NCBI GenBank assembly: GCA_002340255.1
Contig: DDLS01000174.1
Coordinates: 40,498-104,497 of the forward strand
Length of the DNA: 64,000 nt
Source: Cyanobacteria bacterium UBA2566
GTDB lineage: Bacteria > Cyanobacteriota > Cyanobacteriia > Cyanobacteriales > Desertifilaceae
Direction: 5' to 3'
A program made the translations under genes and the position numbers. Below are positions 8,282 through 16,259 of the stretch, piece after piece; within the stretch, counting starts at the first letter, position 1; each line of letters opens with the position of its first letter. Below the pieces are notes generated by a model. That model worked only from the letters and a program-made list of their open reading frames with translations. It did not search any database and was not told where the DNA came from.

Positions 8282-8352
8282 GGGACTTACGCACAAGGAA
8301 CAACGTTTGGGCCTTTGAGATTGCTCTCTCCTTGGCAACGACAGAAATGACC
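8282..8352. mobile_element. MITE fragment (left end)
   Basis: GGGACTTACGCA followed by a diverged interior that keeps the CCTTTGAGATTGCT block. The right inverted repeat is missing, so this is a truncated copy. Confidence 0.55.
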
Positions 8353-8527
8353 GTTGGAGTTCTTCTTTTGGCCTCAGTTCTGCTGGATTAACCCTTGTTG
8401 GGTTCCCCTTCGCTTCACCCAACCTACCAGAGGCAGGTTCCCCCACCGACAACTCATCCGCACTCGTCCCTTCCACATCCGCTGCCAACGAAGAACTAGA
8501 GTCCTCTGCCACTCCGTCATACTCGTT

Positions 8528-9040
8528 CTATCGCTCTCGCAAAATGGCCCTGGCATTAGAAACCCGCTTGCGGGCAGTCCCCTGAGAAATGGCCAACCGT
8601 TCCGCTATCTCCTTGTAAGACAGCTCCTCCTTCCAGTAGAGAAAAAAAGTCTCCCGCAACTTGGGAGATAAATTATTTACCTCTCCCTCAAAAAAAAATT
8701 CGAGATCTTGCCGCGTAGCGGCAAGATCTGGTTCTTCTTCCTGGCTAACCCATAGCTCCTCCACAATCTCGAAGACCAAGCGATCGCGCTTTTTAAGCAG
8801 GTTCGTGCAAAGATTATTCACCAATCTGACCAACCACCCCTTCACATTATCAATAGCTTTGCTGCTGGTTCGCCAACCCTCCCTAGCCCTAAGCATAGCC
8901 ATACTCAGAGCATCTTCCGCCTCCGTTTGGTTCCCTCTCATGCGTCGGAGACAGCAACGGTAGAGACAGCCTTGATACTGTTGCCACTCCCGCAAAAACA
9001 CCGAATCAATACCTACAGTTCTTTTGTACCTATCTAGCAT
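8528..9040 (-). CDS. Sigma-70 family RNA polymerase sigma factor (ECF-like)
   Basis: Small sigma factor of about 170 aa with region 2 and region 4 and little between them. Region 2 is seen in EDALSMAMLRAREGW and the following VKGWLVRLVNNLCTNLLKKR. Region 4 is LSPKLRETFFLYWKEELSYKEIAERL with the helix-turn-helix AISQGTARKRVSNARA near the C-terminus. No anti-sigma gene is evident beside it. The ATG at 9040 is preferred; a GTG at 9088 would add 16 residues and has no ribosome site, whereas AAAGGAG precedes 9040 at long spacing (14 nt). The regulon is unknown. It lies in a repeat-rich accessory region. Confidence 0.75.
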   Translation of the reverse strand: MLDRYKRTVGIDSVFLREWQQYQGCLYRCCLRRMRGNQTEAEDALSMAMLRAREGWRTSSKAIDNVKGWLVRLVNNLCTNLLKKRDRLVFEIVEELWVSQEEEPDLAATRQDLEFFFEGEVNNLSPKLRETFFLYWKEELSYKEIAERLAISQGTARKRVSNARAILRER

Positions 9041-9312
9041 CTTTGTAACTACGTCTCCTTTCGGATACAAAAAAATTAAGTTAGGCACCCCGGTTTTATC
9101 AATTTTCTGTTTGCAATTTTGTTACTTCTATTCTAGGCTCCAGGCTTGCTGTCGTCAACAACCCAAGTCACTGTCAAATTTAAAAAAGTCTTGGCAGAAG
9201 TGCCATGGACATTAGTGGAGTCAAGCACCAAACATGGAATCGAGGATTTTGGTGGGCTATTAAACAGTAGACAGTAGTTCAGGCTTCTAGCCTGATTAAG
9301 GTTAATCTAAAA

Positions 9313-9376
9313 CTAGCTCGATTTTGAGGCAGACGAAAGAGACAAACTTGACATCGGAATTAACGGGCGATCGCCA
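9313..9376. repeat. 64-bp direct repeat, copy 2
   Basis: About 58 of 64 bases match 1679-1742, the coding 3' end of the polyferredoxin gene. On the minus strand it still reads GDRPLIPMSSLSLSSASK. It overlaps the beginning of the RecQ-like fragment frame, so it marks a recombination junction. Confidence 0.7.
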
Positions 9377-9437
9377 GCAGCGTTATAACAACAACGAACT
9401 TATGACGTACTTCTACCTCTTTGAGTTGTATATTCAT

Positions 9438-9836
9438 ATGCCTAATGAACTCCGACAACAAGCCTTAAACTTTCTACGCATTGCTCTCAACAACCCCGTA
9501 GCAGAATTCAGAGAGGGACAATGGGAAGCCATTGAAACCCGAGTCGAAAATCAAGCTCGTCTCCTGGTAGTACAACGCACCGGTTGGGGCAAAAGTCTAG
9601 TCTATTTTCTCGCAACTCGCCTTCTGCGCGATCGAGGAAATGGCCCCACCCTCCTCATTTCTCCCCTACTTGCCCTCATGCGAAATCAAATCGCCGCCGC
9701 CTCCAGAATTAACATCAAAGCCGCTACCATTAACTCCAGCAATACAGAAGAATGGGAATCAGTAACAACGGAGCTACTCACCGGAAACATTCTAACGAAT
9801 ATAGCATCGCGAAGTGCTGTATTATTCAACTTCTAG
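9438..9836 (+). pseudogene. RecQ-type helicase, truncated N-terminal fragment
   Basis: Reads MPNELRQQALNFLRIAL... then FREGQWEAIE and LVVQRTGWGKSLVYF, the Q-motif region and Walker A of a RecQ-like DNA helicase. TLLISPLLALMRNQ is motif Ia. The homology stops after ESVTTELLTGN, before the DEAD/DEVH box, and the frame ends after a short unrelated tail. The protein therefore lacks motifs II-VI and cannot be an active helicase. The break coincides with a copy of the dispersed palindromic mini-repeat (9803-9818). The frame can be extended upstream to 9324, but that part lies in the 64-bp repeat and is probably not coding. Confidence 0.75.
9803..9818. repeat. Dispersed palindromic mini-repeat at helicase break
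   Basis: AGCATCGCGAAGTGCT, a diverged relative of AGCGC-GAA-GCGCT, exactly where RecQ homology ends. Confidence 0.5.
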
Positions 9837-9980
9837 GTGCAATATCCTGCCCACCCTACGATAATATTATTAAAAAAAAACTGAATTTTCCTTCTACTTC
9901 CCCATTGTATGATACTCCTAGCAAGCAAGCATTTATCTTAACGAATGCTTAAAAGAAGATTAAATCTAAAGAGGTGGAAA

Positions 9981-10214
9981 ATGTGTTTAGCAGTGCCTGG
10001 AAAACTTATTAGCATCTCTGGTGAAGATCCCCTGACAAAAATGGGTCGCGTTAGCTTTGGAGGCGTAATCAAAGAAGTCAGTTTAGCCTATGTCCCCGAA
10101 GCTCAAATCCATGACTATGTATTAGTTCACGTCGGTTTTGCCCTATCAATTGTCGATCAAAATGAAGCTGAACAAACCCTAGCTGATTTACAACAAATTA
10201 ATACATTCAGTTAA
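9981..10214 (+). CDS. hypC: HypC/HybG/HupF hydrogenase maturation chaperone
   Basis: 77-aa HypC family protein. It begins MCLAVPGKLISI, where the Cys after the initiator Met is the conserved residue that takes part in handing the Fe(CN)2CO unit to the hydrogenase large subunit. The remainder follows the small beta-barrel pattern (MGRVSFGG, VSLAYVPEAQIHDYVLVHVGFAL) and the C-terminal helix. Length is typical. The start at 9981 is fixed by MCLAVPGK and by a GAGGTGG ribosome site 3-10 nt upstream; an in-frame ATG at 9945 is spurious. No other hyp or hydrogenase genes are in the window, so the partners must lie elsewhere. Confidence 0.95.
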   Translation: MCLAVPGKLISISGEDPLTKMGRVSFGGVIKEVSLAYVPEAQIHDYVLVHVGFALSIVDQNEAEQTLADLQQINTFS

Positions 10215-10512
10215 ATAAGATTAAGAACCTATTCCAAACTGTAGGGACTTATTACATGATCGGAAAAGAATTGACTGGACTAGGAACCAAACAAATTACC
10301 CGAAAATAATCCCTGCACAATCCTAGGGTTTGCACCATTGAACTTCTCAGGAGAGTGCAAGTTTTCACCCCGATAAAATTCCGATCGAGAAAAACAATGA
10401 AATGATTGTTTTAACTCTCGAAATTAGACCCCCAACCTAGGGAAAAAGGTCAACAGCCCCTGAGCTGTGTCCATTCATCTTCAGTCGTAGACCGAAAGGA
10501 CTCGAATTACCT
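10215..10512 (+). promoter_or_regulatory. nifJ leader region
   Basis: 298 bp between hypC and nifJ without a gene. It contains a perfect inverted repeat, AAAACAAT-N6-ATTGTTTT at 10391-10412, about 100 bp before the nifJ start, a candidate operator. It also has a small hairpin ACAGC-CCCTGA-GCTGT shortly before the start. No NtcA-type GTA-N8-TAC site was found. Confidence 0.4.
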
Positions 10513-13500
10513 ATGAACACCAAAAACTATGCAACACTAGACGGCAACGAGGCAGTAGCCCGTGTTGCGTACAAACTCAACGAAGTCATTGCCATTTATC
10601 CCATTACTCCTTCCTCTCCGATGGGAGAATGGGCAGATGCCTGGATGTCGGAGGGGCGGCCGAACCTATGGGGAACCGTACCCTCAGTCGTAGAAATGCA
10701 AAGTGAAGGAGGAGCCGCAGGAGCAGTCCACGGATCGCTACAGGGGGGGTCTTTAACGACGACCTTTACCGCATCTCAAGGGTTGCTGCTCATGATTCCC
10801 AACCTCTACAAAATTGCTGGGGAACTAACGGCAGCCGTATTGCATGTTGCGGCTCGTTCGGTTGCGGCTCAAGCTCTGTCCATTTTCGGGGATCATTCAG
10901 ATGTGATGGCAACGCGGGCAACGGGTTGCGCTCTGCTGTGTTCGGCATCGATACAAGAAGCTCATGATTTAGCGCTGGTGGCTCAAGCAGCTTCTCTTAA
11001 GTCCCGTGTGCCCTTTATCCACTTCTTTGACGGTTTTCGGACTTCCCACGAAGTGCAAAAGATCGAACTGCTCGAAGAGAGTGTCCTGCGGGCAATTATT
11101 GACGATCGCACCGTCTACGACCATCGATCGCGCGGCCTAACCCCCGATCGCCCCGCTCTGCGCGGAACGGCTCAAAATCCGGATGTTTACTTCCAAGCCA
11201 GAGAAAGCGTCAACCCCTTCTATGATGTCTGCGCCGAAGAAGTGCAGAAAGCCATGGATCGGTTCGCCCAACTGACTGGACGCAGATATCAACCCTATGA
11301 ATACCACGGCGCACCCGATGCCGAGCGCGTTGTCATGCTCATGGGTTCCGGCTGTGAAACCGCCCATGAAACCATTGATTATCTCGTCGCTCAAGGGGAA
11401 AAAGTAGGCGTGCTAAAAGTGCGCATGTATCGCCCCTGGGACGGCAGTAAATTCATTAGCGCTCTTCCCGAAACCGTAAAGGCGATCGCCGTTTTAGACC
11501 GCACCAAAGAACCTGGCGCATCTGGCGAACCCCTCTACTTAGATGTGGTGACTGCCTTCTACGAAGCCACTTCGACTCCGCTCAGTGAACGGAGTGTGCC
11601 TAAAATTGTGGCTGGACGCTATGGCTTATCTTCCAAAGAATTTAACCCCGCCATGGTCAAGAGCGTCTTGGATAACCTCAGCCAAGAATCACCGAAAAAC
11701 CACTTTACTGTCGGCATCAACGATGACTTGACCAACACCTCTCTAGAGTACGATCCCAGCTTCTCTATCGAACCCGATAGTGTTGTGCGGGCGATGTTCT
11801 ACGGTTTGGGTTCCGATGGTACAGTTGGAGCCAATAAGAACTCAATTAAAATTATCGGCAACGATACCGATAACTATGCCCAAGGCTACTTTGTTTACGA
11901 CTCCAAGAAATCCGGCGCGGTTACCGTCTCTCACCTGCGGTTTGGCCCCAATCAGATTCGCAGCACCTATCTGATTACCCAAGCTAACTTTATTGGCTGT
12001 CACCAATGGACATTCTTAGAAAAACTCCAAGTGTTGGGATCGGCAGCACCGGGCGCAGTTTTCCTACTTAACAGTCCCTACGGTCCAGAAGAGGTCTGGG
12101 ATAAACTCCCCTTGGAAATCCAAGAAGTAATTGTGCGCCAAGGTCTGAAATTCTACGTCATCAATGCCAACCAGGTGGCACGGGAAACCGGGATGGGAAA
12201 TCGGATCAATACGATTATGCAGACCTGTTTCTTTGCCTTGGCAGGAATTTTACCCAGGGATGAGGCGATCGCTCAAATTAAGAAGGCGATCGAAAAAACC
12301 TATGGTAAGAAAGGGGCAGAAATTGTTCAATTGAATATCAAAGCTGTCGATCGAACCCTGGATAACCTCTATGAGGTCAACGTCGGCGGTGCCAATAGCA
12401 ATCTGCATATTTTACCCGCCATTGGAGACGCTGCTCCCCAATTCGTGCAGGAGGTGGAAGGGGTAATGCTTGCCCGGCAAGGAGATAGCCTACCCGTCAG
12501 TAAGCTCCCCTGCGATGGAACCTATCCCACCGGAACCTCGAAATGGGAAAAACGGAATGTAGCTCAAGAAATTCCGGTTTGGGACCCGGATGTTTGCGTG
12601 CAATGTGGCAAGTGTATTGCTGTTTGTCCCCACGCCACAATTCGCGGTAAAGCCTATGATGCCGGTGCTTTAGCCAATGCACCGGAAAGCTTCAAGTCTA
12701 TCGATGTCAAAGATAAGGCCTTTGCTGGACAAAAATTCACCATTCAAGTGGCTCCCGAAGATTGCACGGGATGTGGCGTTTGTGTCGATATCTGCCCGGC
12801 GAAGAACAAATCCATGCCCTCGAAACGGGCAATTAACATGGAGTCTCAGTTACCCTTGCGGGAACAAGAGAGCCAAAATTGGGACTTCTTCCTCGGACTG
12901 CCCAATCCCGATCGCGCGGCCTTAAACTTAGAACGTATTCGCCAACAGCAATGGCAAGAACCTCTGTTTGAGTTCTCTGGAGCCTGCGCCGGTTGTGGGG
13001 AAACGCCTTATATTAAACTAGCAACCCAGTTATTCGGCGATCGCATGGTCATCGCTAACGCCACCGGTTGTTCCTCTATCTATGGCGGTAACTTACCCAC
13101 TACACCTTACAGTGTGAACAGTGAAGGTCGGGGGCCGAGTTGGTCCAATAGCCTGTTTGAAGATAACGCCGAGTTTGGTTTAGGCTTCCAGTTGGCCATT
13201 TCCAAACATCAAGAATTTGCCTGCGAACTGGTGCAAAAATTAGCCGGCACCCTAGGGGATAACTTAGTTAGTCAAATCCTCAATAATGGCCAAAAAACCG
13301 AAGCGGATATCTACGAGCAACGGCAATATGTAGCCCAAGTGAAAGAACTCCTCGCCGGTAATACCGACCCAGACGCGCAGCAATTGCTCAGTTTAGCCGA
13401 TTATTTGGTGAAAAAATCCATCTGGATCGTTGGCGGTGATGGTTGGGCTTACGACATTGGCTATGGTGGTTTAGACCATGTGCTGGCATCCGGCCGGAAT

Positions 13501-14073
13501 GTGAATGTTCTGGTGATGGATACGGAAGTATACTCCAATACGGGCGGTCAATCGTCCAAAGCCACCCCCAGGGGAGCCGTCGCTAAATTCGCTGCCGGTG
13601 GTAAACCTGCGCCCAAGAAAGATTTAGGTCTGATTGCCATGACCTACGGCAATATCTATGTGGGTTCTGTGGCTCTAGGGGCGCGAGATGAACATACCCT
13701 CAAGGTCTTCCTAGAAGCTGAAGCCTATGACGGCCCCTCCTTGATTATTGCGTACTCCCACTGTATCGCCCATGGTATTAATATGACCACTGGTATGAGC
13801 CATCAAAAGGCAATTGTAGAAAGTGGTCGCTGGTTGCTCTACCGCTACGATCCCAGACGCACGGAGGCAGGTGAAAATCCCCTACAGTTGGATTCGCGAT
13901 CGCCCAAGAAAGGCGTTAAAGACTCCATGTACGCCGAAAACCGGTTCAAGATGTTGACCAAAACCAAACCAGAAGACGCAAAACGCTTATTGAAAGAAGC
14001 GCAACAAGATGTCAATACCCGGTGGGAAATGTATAAATATCTCGCCGAACGGAGTCTGAAGTCGGAAGAGTAA
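10513..14073 (+). CDS. nifJ: Pyruvate:ferredoxin (flavodoxin) oxidoreductase
   Basis: 1186-aa single-chain PFOR, which converts pyruvate and CoA to acetyl-CoA and CO2 and reduces ferredoxin or flavodoxin. Domain order is as usual: N-terminal pyrimidine-binding part with YPITPSSPMGEWADAW near residue 29, domain II, the gamma (EKR) domain, two 4Fe-4S motifs (CVQCGKCIAVCP at ~695, CTGCGVCVDICP at ~751), and the thiamine-diphosphate domain with CAGCGETPY (~822) and GGDGWAYDIGYGG (~973). All cluster cysteines are present, so the enzyme looks intact. The DHOD-like gene follows 97 bp downstream, a frequent cyanobacterial pairing. Despite the name there are no nitrogenase genes nearby; a fermentative or low-oxygen role is plausible. 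Confidence 0.97.
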   Translation: MNTKNYATLDGNEAVARVAYKLNEVIAIYPITPSSPMGEWADAWMSEGRPNLWGTVPSVVEMQSEGGAAGAVHGSLQGGSLTTTFTASQGLLLMIPNLYKIAGELTAAVLHVAARSVAAQALSIFGDHSDVMATRATGCALLCSASIQEAHDLALVAQAASLKSRVPFIHFFDGFRTSHEVQKIELLEESVLRAIIDDRTVYDHRSRGLTPDRPALRGTAQNPDVYFQARESVNPFYDVCAEEVQKAMDRFAQLTGRRYQPYEYHGAPDAERVVMLMGSGCETAHETIDYLVAQGEKVGVLKVRMYRPWDGSKFISALPETVKAIAVLDRTKEPGASGEPLYLDVVTAFYEATSTPLSERSVPKIVAGRYGLSSKEFNPAMVKSVLDNLSQESPKNHFTVGINDDLTNTSLEYDPSFSIEPDSVVRAMFYGLGSDGTVGANKNSIKIIGNDTDNYAQGYFVYDSKKSGAVTVSHLRFGPNQIRSTYLITQANFIGCHQWTFLEKLQVLGSAAPGAVFLLNSPYGPEEVWDKLPLEIQEVIVRQGLKFYVINANQVARETGMGNRINTIMQTCFFALAGILPRDEAIAQIKKAIEKTYGKKGAEIVQLNIKAVDRTLDNLYEVNVGGANSNLHILPAIGDAAPQFVQEVEGVMLARQGDSLPVSKLPCDGTYPTGTSKWEKRNVAQEIPVWDPDVCVQCGKCIAVCPHATIRGKAYDAGALANAPESFKSIDVKDKAFAGQKFTIQVAPEDCTGCGVCVDICPAKNKSMPSKRAINMESQLPLREQESQNWDFFLGLPNPDRAALNLERIRQQQWQEPLFEFSGACAGCGETPYIKLATQLFGDRMVIANATGCSSIYGGNLPTTPYSVNSEGRGPSWSNSLFEDNAEFGLGFQLAISKHQEFACELVQKLAGTLGDNLVSQILNNGQKTEADIYEQRQYVAQVKELLAGNTDPDAQQLLSLADYLVKKSIWIVGGDGWAYDIGYGGLDHVLASGRNVNVLVMDTEVYSNTGGQSSKATPRGAVAKFAAGGKPAPKKDLGLIAMTYGNIYVGSVALGARDEHTLKVFLEAEAYDGPSLIIAYSHCIAHGINMTTGMSHQKAIVESGRWLLYRYDPRRTEAGENPLQLDSRSPKKGVKDSMYAENRFKMLTKTKPEDAKRLLKEAQQDVNTRWEMYKYLAERSLKSEE

Positions 14074-14109
14074 CTCCCTTGGAGTAGGAGATGGGGAGAT
14101 AGGGGGAAA

Positions 14110-14170
14110 TTCCCTATTCCCTATTCCCCATTCCCTATTCCCCATTACCCATTACCCATTACCCATTACC
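14110..14170. repeat. Heptamer tandem repeat abutting a start codon
   Basis: TTCCCTA/TTCCCCA units run to ~14143 and then CCCATTA units run without a break up to the ATG at 14171. No Shine-Dalgarno sequence remains in front of that gene. Shorter tracts of the same type occur near 1497, 24801, 25328, 42750, 44665 and 50461. Confidence 0.85.
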
Positions 14171-15181
14171 ATGGATTTAACCACAACCTATTTAGGTCTC
14201 AATCTGCGATCGCCGATCGTTCCCAGTGCTGCCCTACCCCTCTCGGAAGATATCGACACCATTAAACGTCTCGAAGATGCCGGTGCTGCTGCCGTTGTCC
14301 TCCATTCCCTCTTTGAAGAACAACTGCTGCGAGAAAAATTTGAACTGCACCATCACCTCGAATATGGCACAGAAAGCTTTGCTGAAGCCCTATCCTATTT
14401 CCCAGAACCTGACGAGTTTCACGTCGGCCCAGAATTGTACTTAAAGCACATTCGCCAAGCCAAAGCAGCCGTTAATATTCCCATTATTGCCAGTCTCAAT
14501 GGCTTTTCTTCTGGTGGATGGGTGGAATACGCCAAACTCATGCAAGACGAGGGCGCAGACGCGATCGAGTTAAACATCTATTATGTCCCCACTGACTTTG
14601 ACATGAGTGGCGCACAGGTAGAACAAAACTATATCGACACCTTAAGCGAAGTCAAAAAAGAAGTCACCATTCCCATTGCTCTCAAACTTAGCCCCTTTTT
14701 CAGCAACATGGCCAATATGGCCAAACGCTTTAGTGAAATCGGAGCAGATGGGTTAGTGCTGTTTAACCGCTTCCTCCAACCAGACATTAACGCCGAAGAT
14801 TTAGAGGTAGAAGTCGGTTCTGTCCTCAGCAGTACCCATGACTTGCGCTTGCCCATGCGTTGGATTGCCATTCTTTATGGTCGTATTGATTGCGACCTAG
14901 CTGCCACCAGTGGCGTACAACGGGGTCATGATGCGATTAAACTCTTGATGGCTGGCGCATCAGTCACCCAGGTTTGCTCTACCCTGCTCCGTCATGGAAT
15001 TCACCATATCCAAGTGATGGAAGAAGAAATTAACCATTGGATGGAAGAGCATGGCTATGAGTCCGTGAAGCAAATGCAGGGTTCTATGTCCCAACTCCAT
15101 TGTGAAGATGAGTCTGCCTATGAACGGGCGCAGTATATGCGGGCGATTACGTCTTATACTCCAACCCATAGTTTAGTCTAG
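14171..15181 (+). CDS. Dihydroorotate dehydrogenase-like flavoprotein
   Basis: 336-aa TIM-barrel FMN protein of the dihydroorotate dehydrogenase/PreA superfamily. The start MDLTTTYLGLNLRSPIVPSA and the IPIIASLNGFSSGGWVEYA and DAIELNIYYVPTD stretches are characteristic of the subgroup commonly placed next to nifJ in cyanobacteria. IPIALKLSPFF and GADGLVLFNRF line the barrel's phosphate side, and late LLMAGASVTQVCSTLL is the usual phosphate-binding end. It is unlikely to be the pyrimidine-pathway PyrD; the substrate is not known, and electron exchange with the ferredoxin pool is only an inference from linkage. The ATG directly follows a heptamer repeat with no ribosome site. Confidence 0.85.
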   Translation: MDLTTTYLGLNLRSPIVPSAALPLSEDIDTIKRLEDAGAAAVVLHSLFEEQLLREKFELHHHLEYGTESFAEALSYFPEPDEFHVGPELYLKHIRQAKAAVNIPIIASLNGFSSGGWVEYAKLMQDEGADAIELNIYYVPTDFDMSGAQVEQNYIDTLSEVKKEVTIPIALKLSPFFSNMANMAKRFSEIGADGLVLFNRFLQPDINAEDLEVEVGSVLSSTHDLRLPMRWIAILYGRIDCDLAATSGVQRGHDAIKLLMAGASVTQVCSTLLRHGIHHIQVMEEEINHWMEEHGYESVKQMQGSMSQLHCEDESAYERAQYMRAITSYTPTHSLV

Positions 15182-15205
15182 TTCACAACTCAACATAGAC
15201 CGCAG

Positions 15206-15234
15206 GTAGGGGCTTTTTCGCCCCTACAGATTTT
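15206..15234 (+). terminator. Candidate intrinsic terminator of the nifJ/DHOD-like unit
   Basis: GTAGGGGC (15206-15213) and GCCCCTAC (15220-15227) form an 8-bp stem with a six-base loop, followed by AGATTTT, 25 bp after the stop codon. The T-run is weak, and similar GTAGGGGC hairpins also occur as repeats in cyanobacteria. Confidence 0.45.
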
Positions 15235-15336
15235 GTGTAAACACACCAGCTTAACCTGCTATATAGAACAGCTAAAAGCTCCATCAAGTCTATTGTTTGC
15301 TCCCCCTATCTCCCCATCCCCCTATCCCCGCATCAC

Positions 15337-15349
15337 AGCGCAAAGCACT
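15337..15349. repeat. Dispersed palindromic mini-repeat, copy
   Basis: AGCGCAAAGCACT, a one-base variant of the AGCGC-AAA-GCGCT hairpin, just beyond the end of the second Uma2 gene. Confidence 0.5.
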
Positions 15350-15352
15350 GTA

Positions 15353-16219
15353 TCATTCCCACTGACTCACCTCTTCAACCGATAATCCCAAGGCTTCAGC
15401 AACTTGCTTGGTACTCAAACCCATACTCAACAGCCGAGGAATAGCTGCTTGCTGGGCACCTTCAGCACGGTTAGCTCGTTGGTTAGCTCTCTCCGCTTCT
15501 TGCTGGGCAAGACTAGCTTCCTGCTGGGCACGATTAGCTATTTCCTCTGGCGTGGGAATCCAATTTCCCTCTGCATCGTACCAGCGTAACCATTGTCGTT
15601 TTAATCCATGGTATTTCCCGAACCATAATCCTAGTCCTAATTCTAATTCCGGAAACCAGAATTTCGATTCAGTCAGTTCTTGCTCTTGATAGCGATTTCC
15701 TTGCAGTTGAAAAACTTGCAACTTGTCTCGATAGCGGTCAAAAACAATATAGTAGGGAATACCAAGAATTTGCTCATAGACTTCCCATTTGGTTGGCTGT
15801 TTTCCCTGTCGCTCGGTTTTACCTAAGTCTTCATTGCGGGTTCCTGGGGAGAGTAGTTCCATCATCACAATCGGTGGCACTTCTTCTTGCCAGAACACAT
15901 AACTTAACCGAGCTTCGGTTTCATCGTACAGGTGAGGCACTCCTACGACAGCATACCAATCCGGTCGCTTGTACCATAGGGTATGTTCGGGGTCATAGTA
16001 GAGATTTAAGTCTCCAGCAACTAAGATTTGTTCGGGGGGATAGGTTGGAGGATGAAATGTGGCACTACAGAGTTCTGCTTGCCACAGATGATACAGGTCA
16101 GGCAATCCAGAATCTCCTATTTCTTCACTAGGCAGATCGTACATGGTGGGCAGGGTTCCTTTTCCAGGGAAGGGAGGAGAAACCCGTTTGAAAATAGTTT
16201 CGGTGGGAGACATGGTCAT
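15353..16219 (-). CDS. Uma2 family endonuclease
   Basis: 288-aa Uma2/DUF820 protein, predicted restriction-endonuclease-like fold, role unknown. It contains the strand RPDWYAVVGVP and PPIVMMELLSPGTRN, with the Asp and Glu expected of the family, and LGIPYYIVFDRY. The C-terminal ~70 residues are an Ala/Gln-rich coiled coil ending in LLSMGLSTKQVAEALGLSVEEVSQWE-type sequence, a helix pair also seen at the end of Rpn/Uma2 proteins in cyanobacteria. It is full length, unlike the edge-truncated relative at the start of the window. A heptamer-like ATTACTT tract lies upstream. Confidence 0.88.
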   Translation of the reverse strand: MTMSPTETIFKRVSPPFPGKGTLPTMYDLPSEEIGDSGLPDLYHLWQAELCSATFHPPTYPPEQILVAGDLNLYYDPEHTLWYKRPDWYAVVGVPHLYDETEARLSYVFWQEEVPPIVMMELLSPGTRNEDLGKTERQGKQPTKWEVYEQILGIPYYIVFDRYRDKLQVFQLQGNRYQEQELTESKFWFPELELGLGLWFGKYHGLKRQWLRWYDAEGNWIPTPEEIANRAQQEASLAQQEAERANQRANRAEGAQQAAIPRLLSMGLSTKQVAEALGLSVEEVSQWE

Positions 16220-16259
16220 GGAGTTTAGGTTGGGTGCTTGTATTGTAACAATTTACTTA

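Larger units (their letters stand above)
7704..8527. other. Intergenic region with repeats, no gene supported
   Basis: Contains the second decayed direct repeat, a complete MITE and a MITE fragment. Several short minus-strand frames cross these repeats (for example 7715-7954, 7876-8244, 8246-8512) and have no recognisable homology, so none is annotated. Confidence 0.6.

Noticed and set aside
8246..8512. 88-aa minus-strand frame downstream of the sigma factor, considered as an anti-sigma gene
   Set aside because: No membrane helix or anti-sigma motif, and it overlaps a MITE fragment and another frame of equal quality.
9324..9437. N-terminal extension of the RecQ fragment to the first in-frame ATG
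   Set aside because: This part is the 64-bp repeat copied from the polyferredoxin gene on the other strand; RecQ similarity begins only after ATG 9438.
10513..14073. nifJ taken as sign of a nitrogen-fixation cluster
   Set aside because: No other nif gene in the window; PFOR in cyanobacteria commonly serves fermentation or general ferredoxin reduction.
14110..14170. Heptamer tract considered as a CRISPR or transposon end
   Set aside because: Simple tandem 7-mers without spacers or inverted ends; the same type of tract occurs in several intergenic sites.
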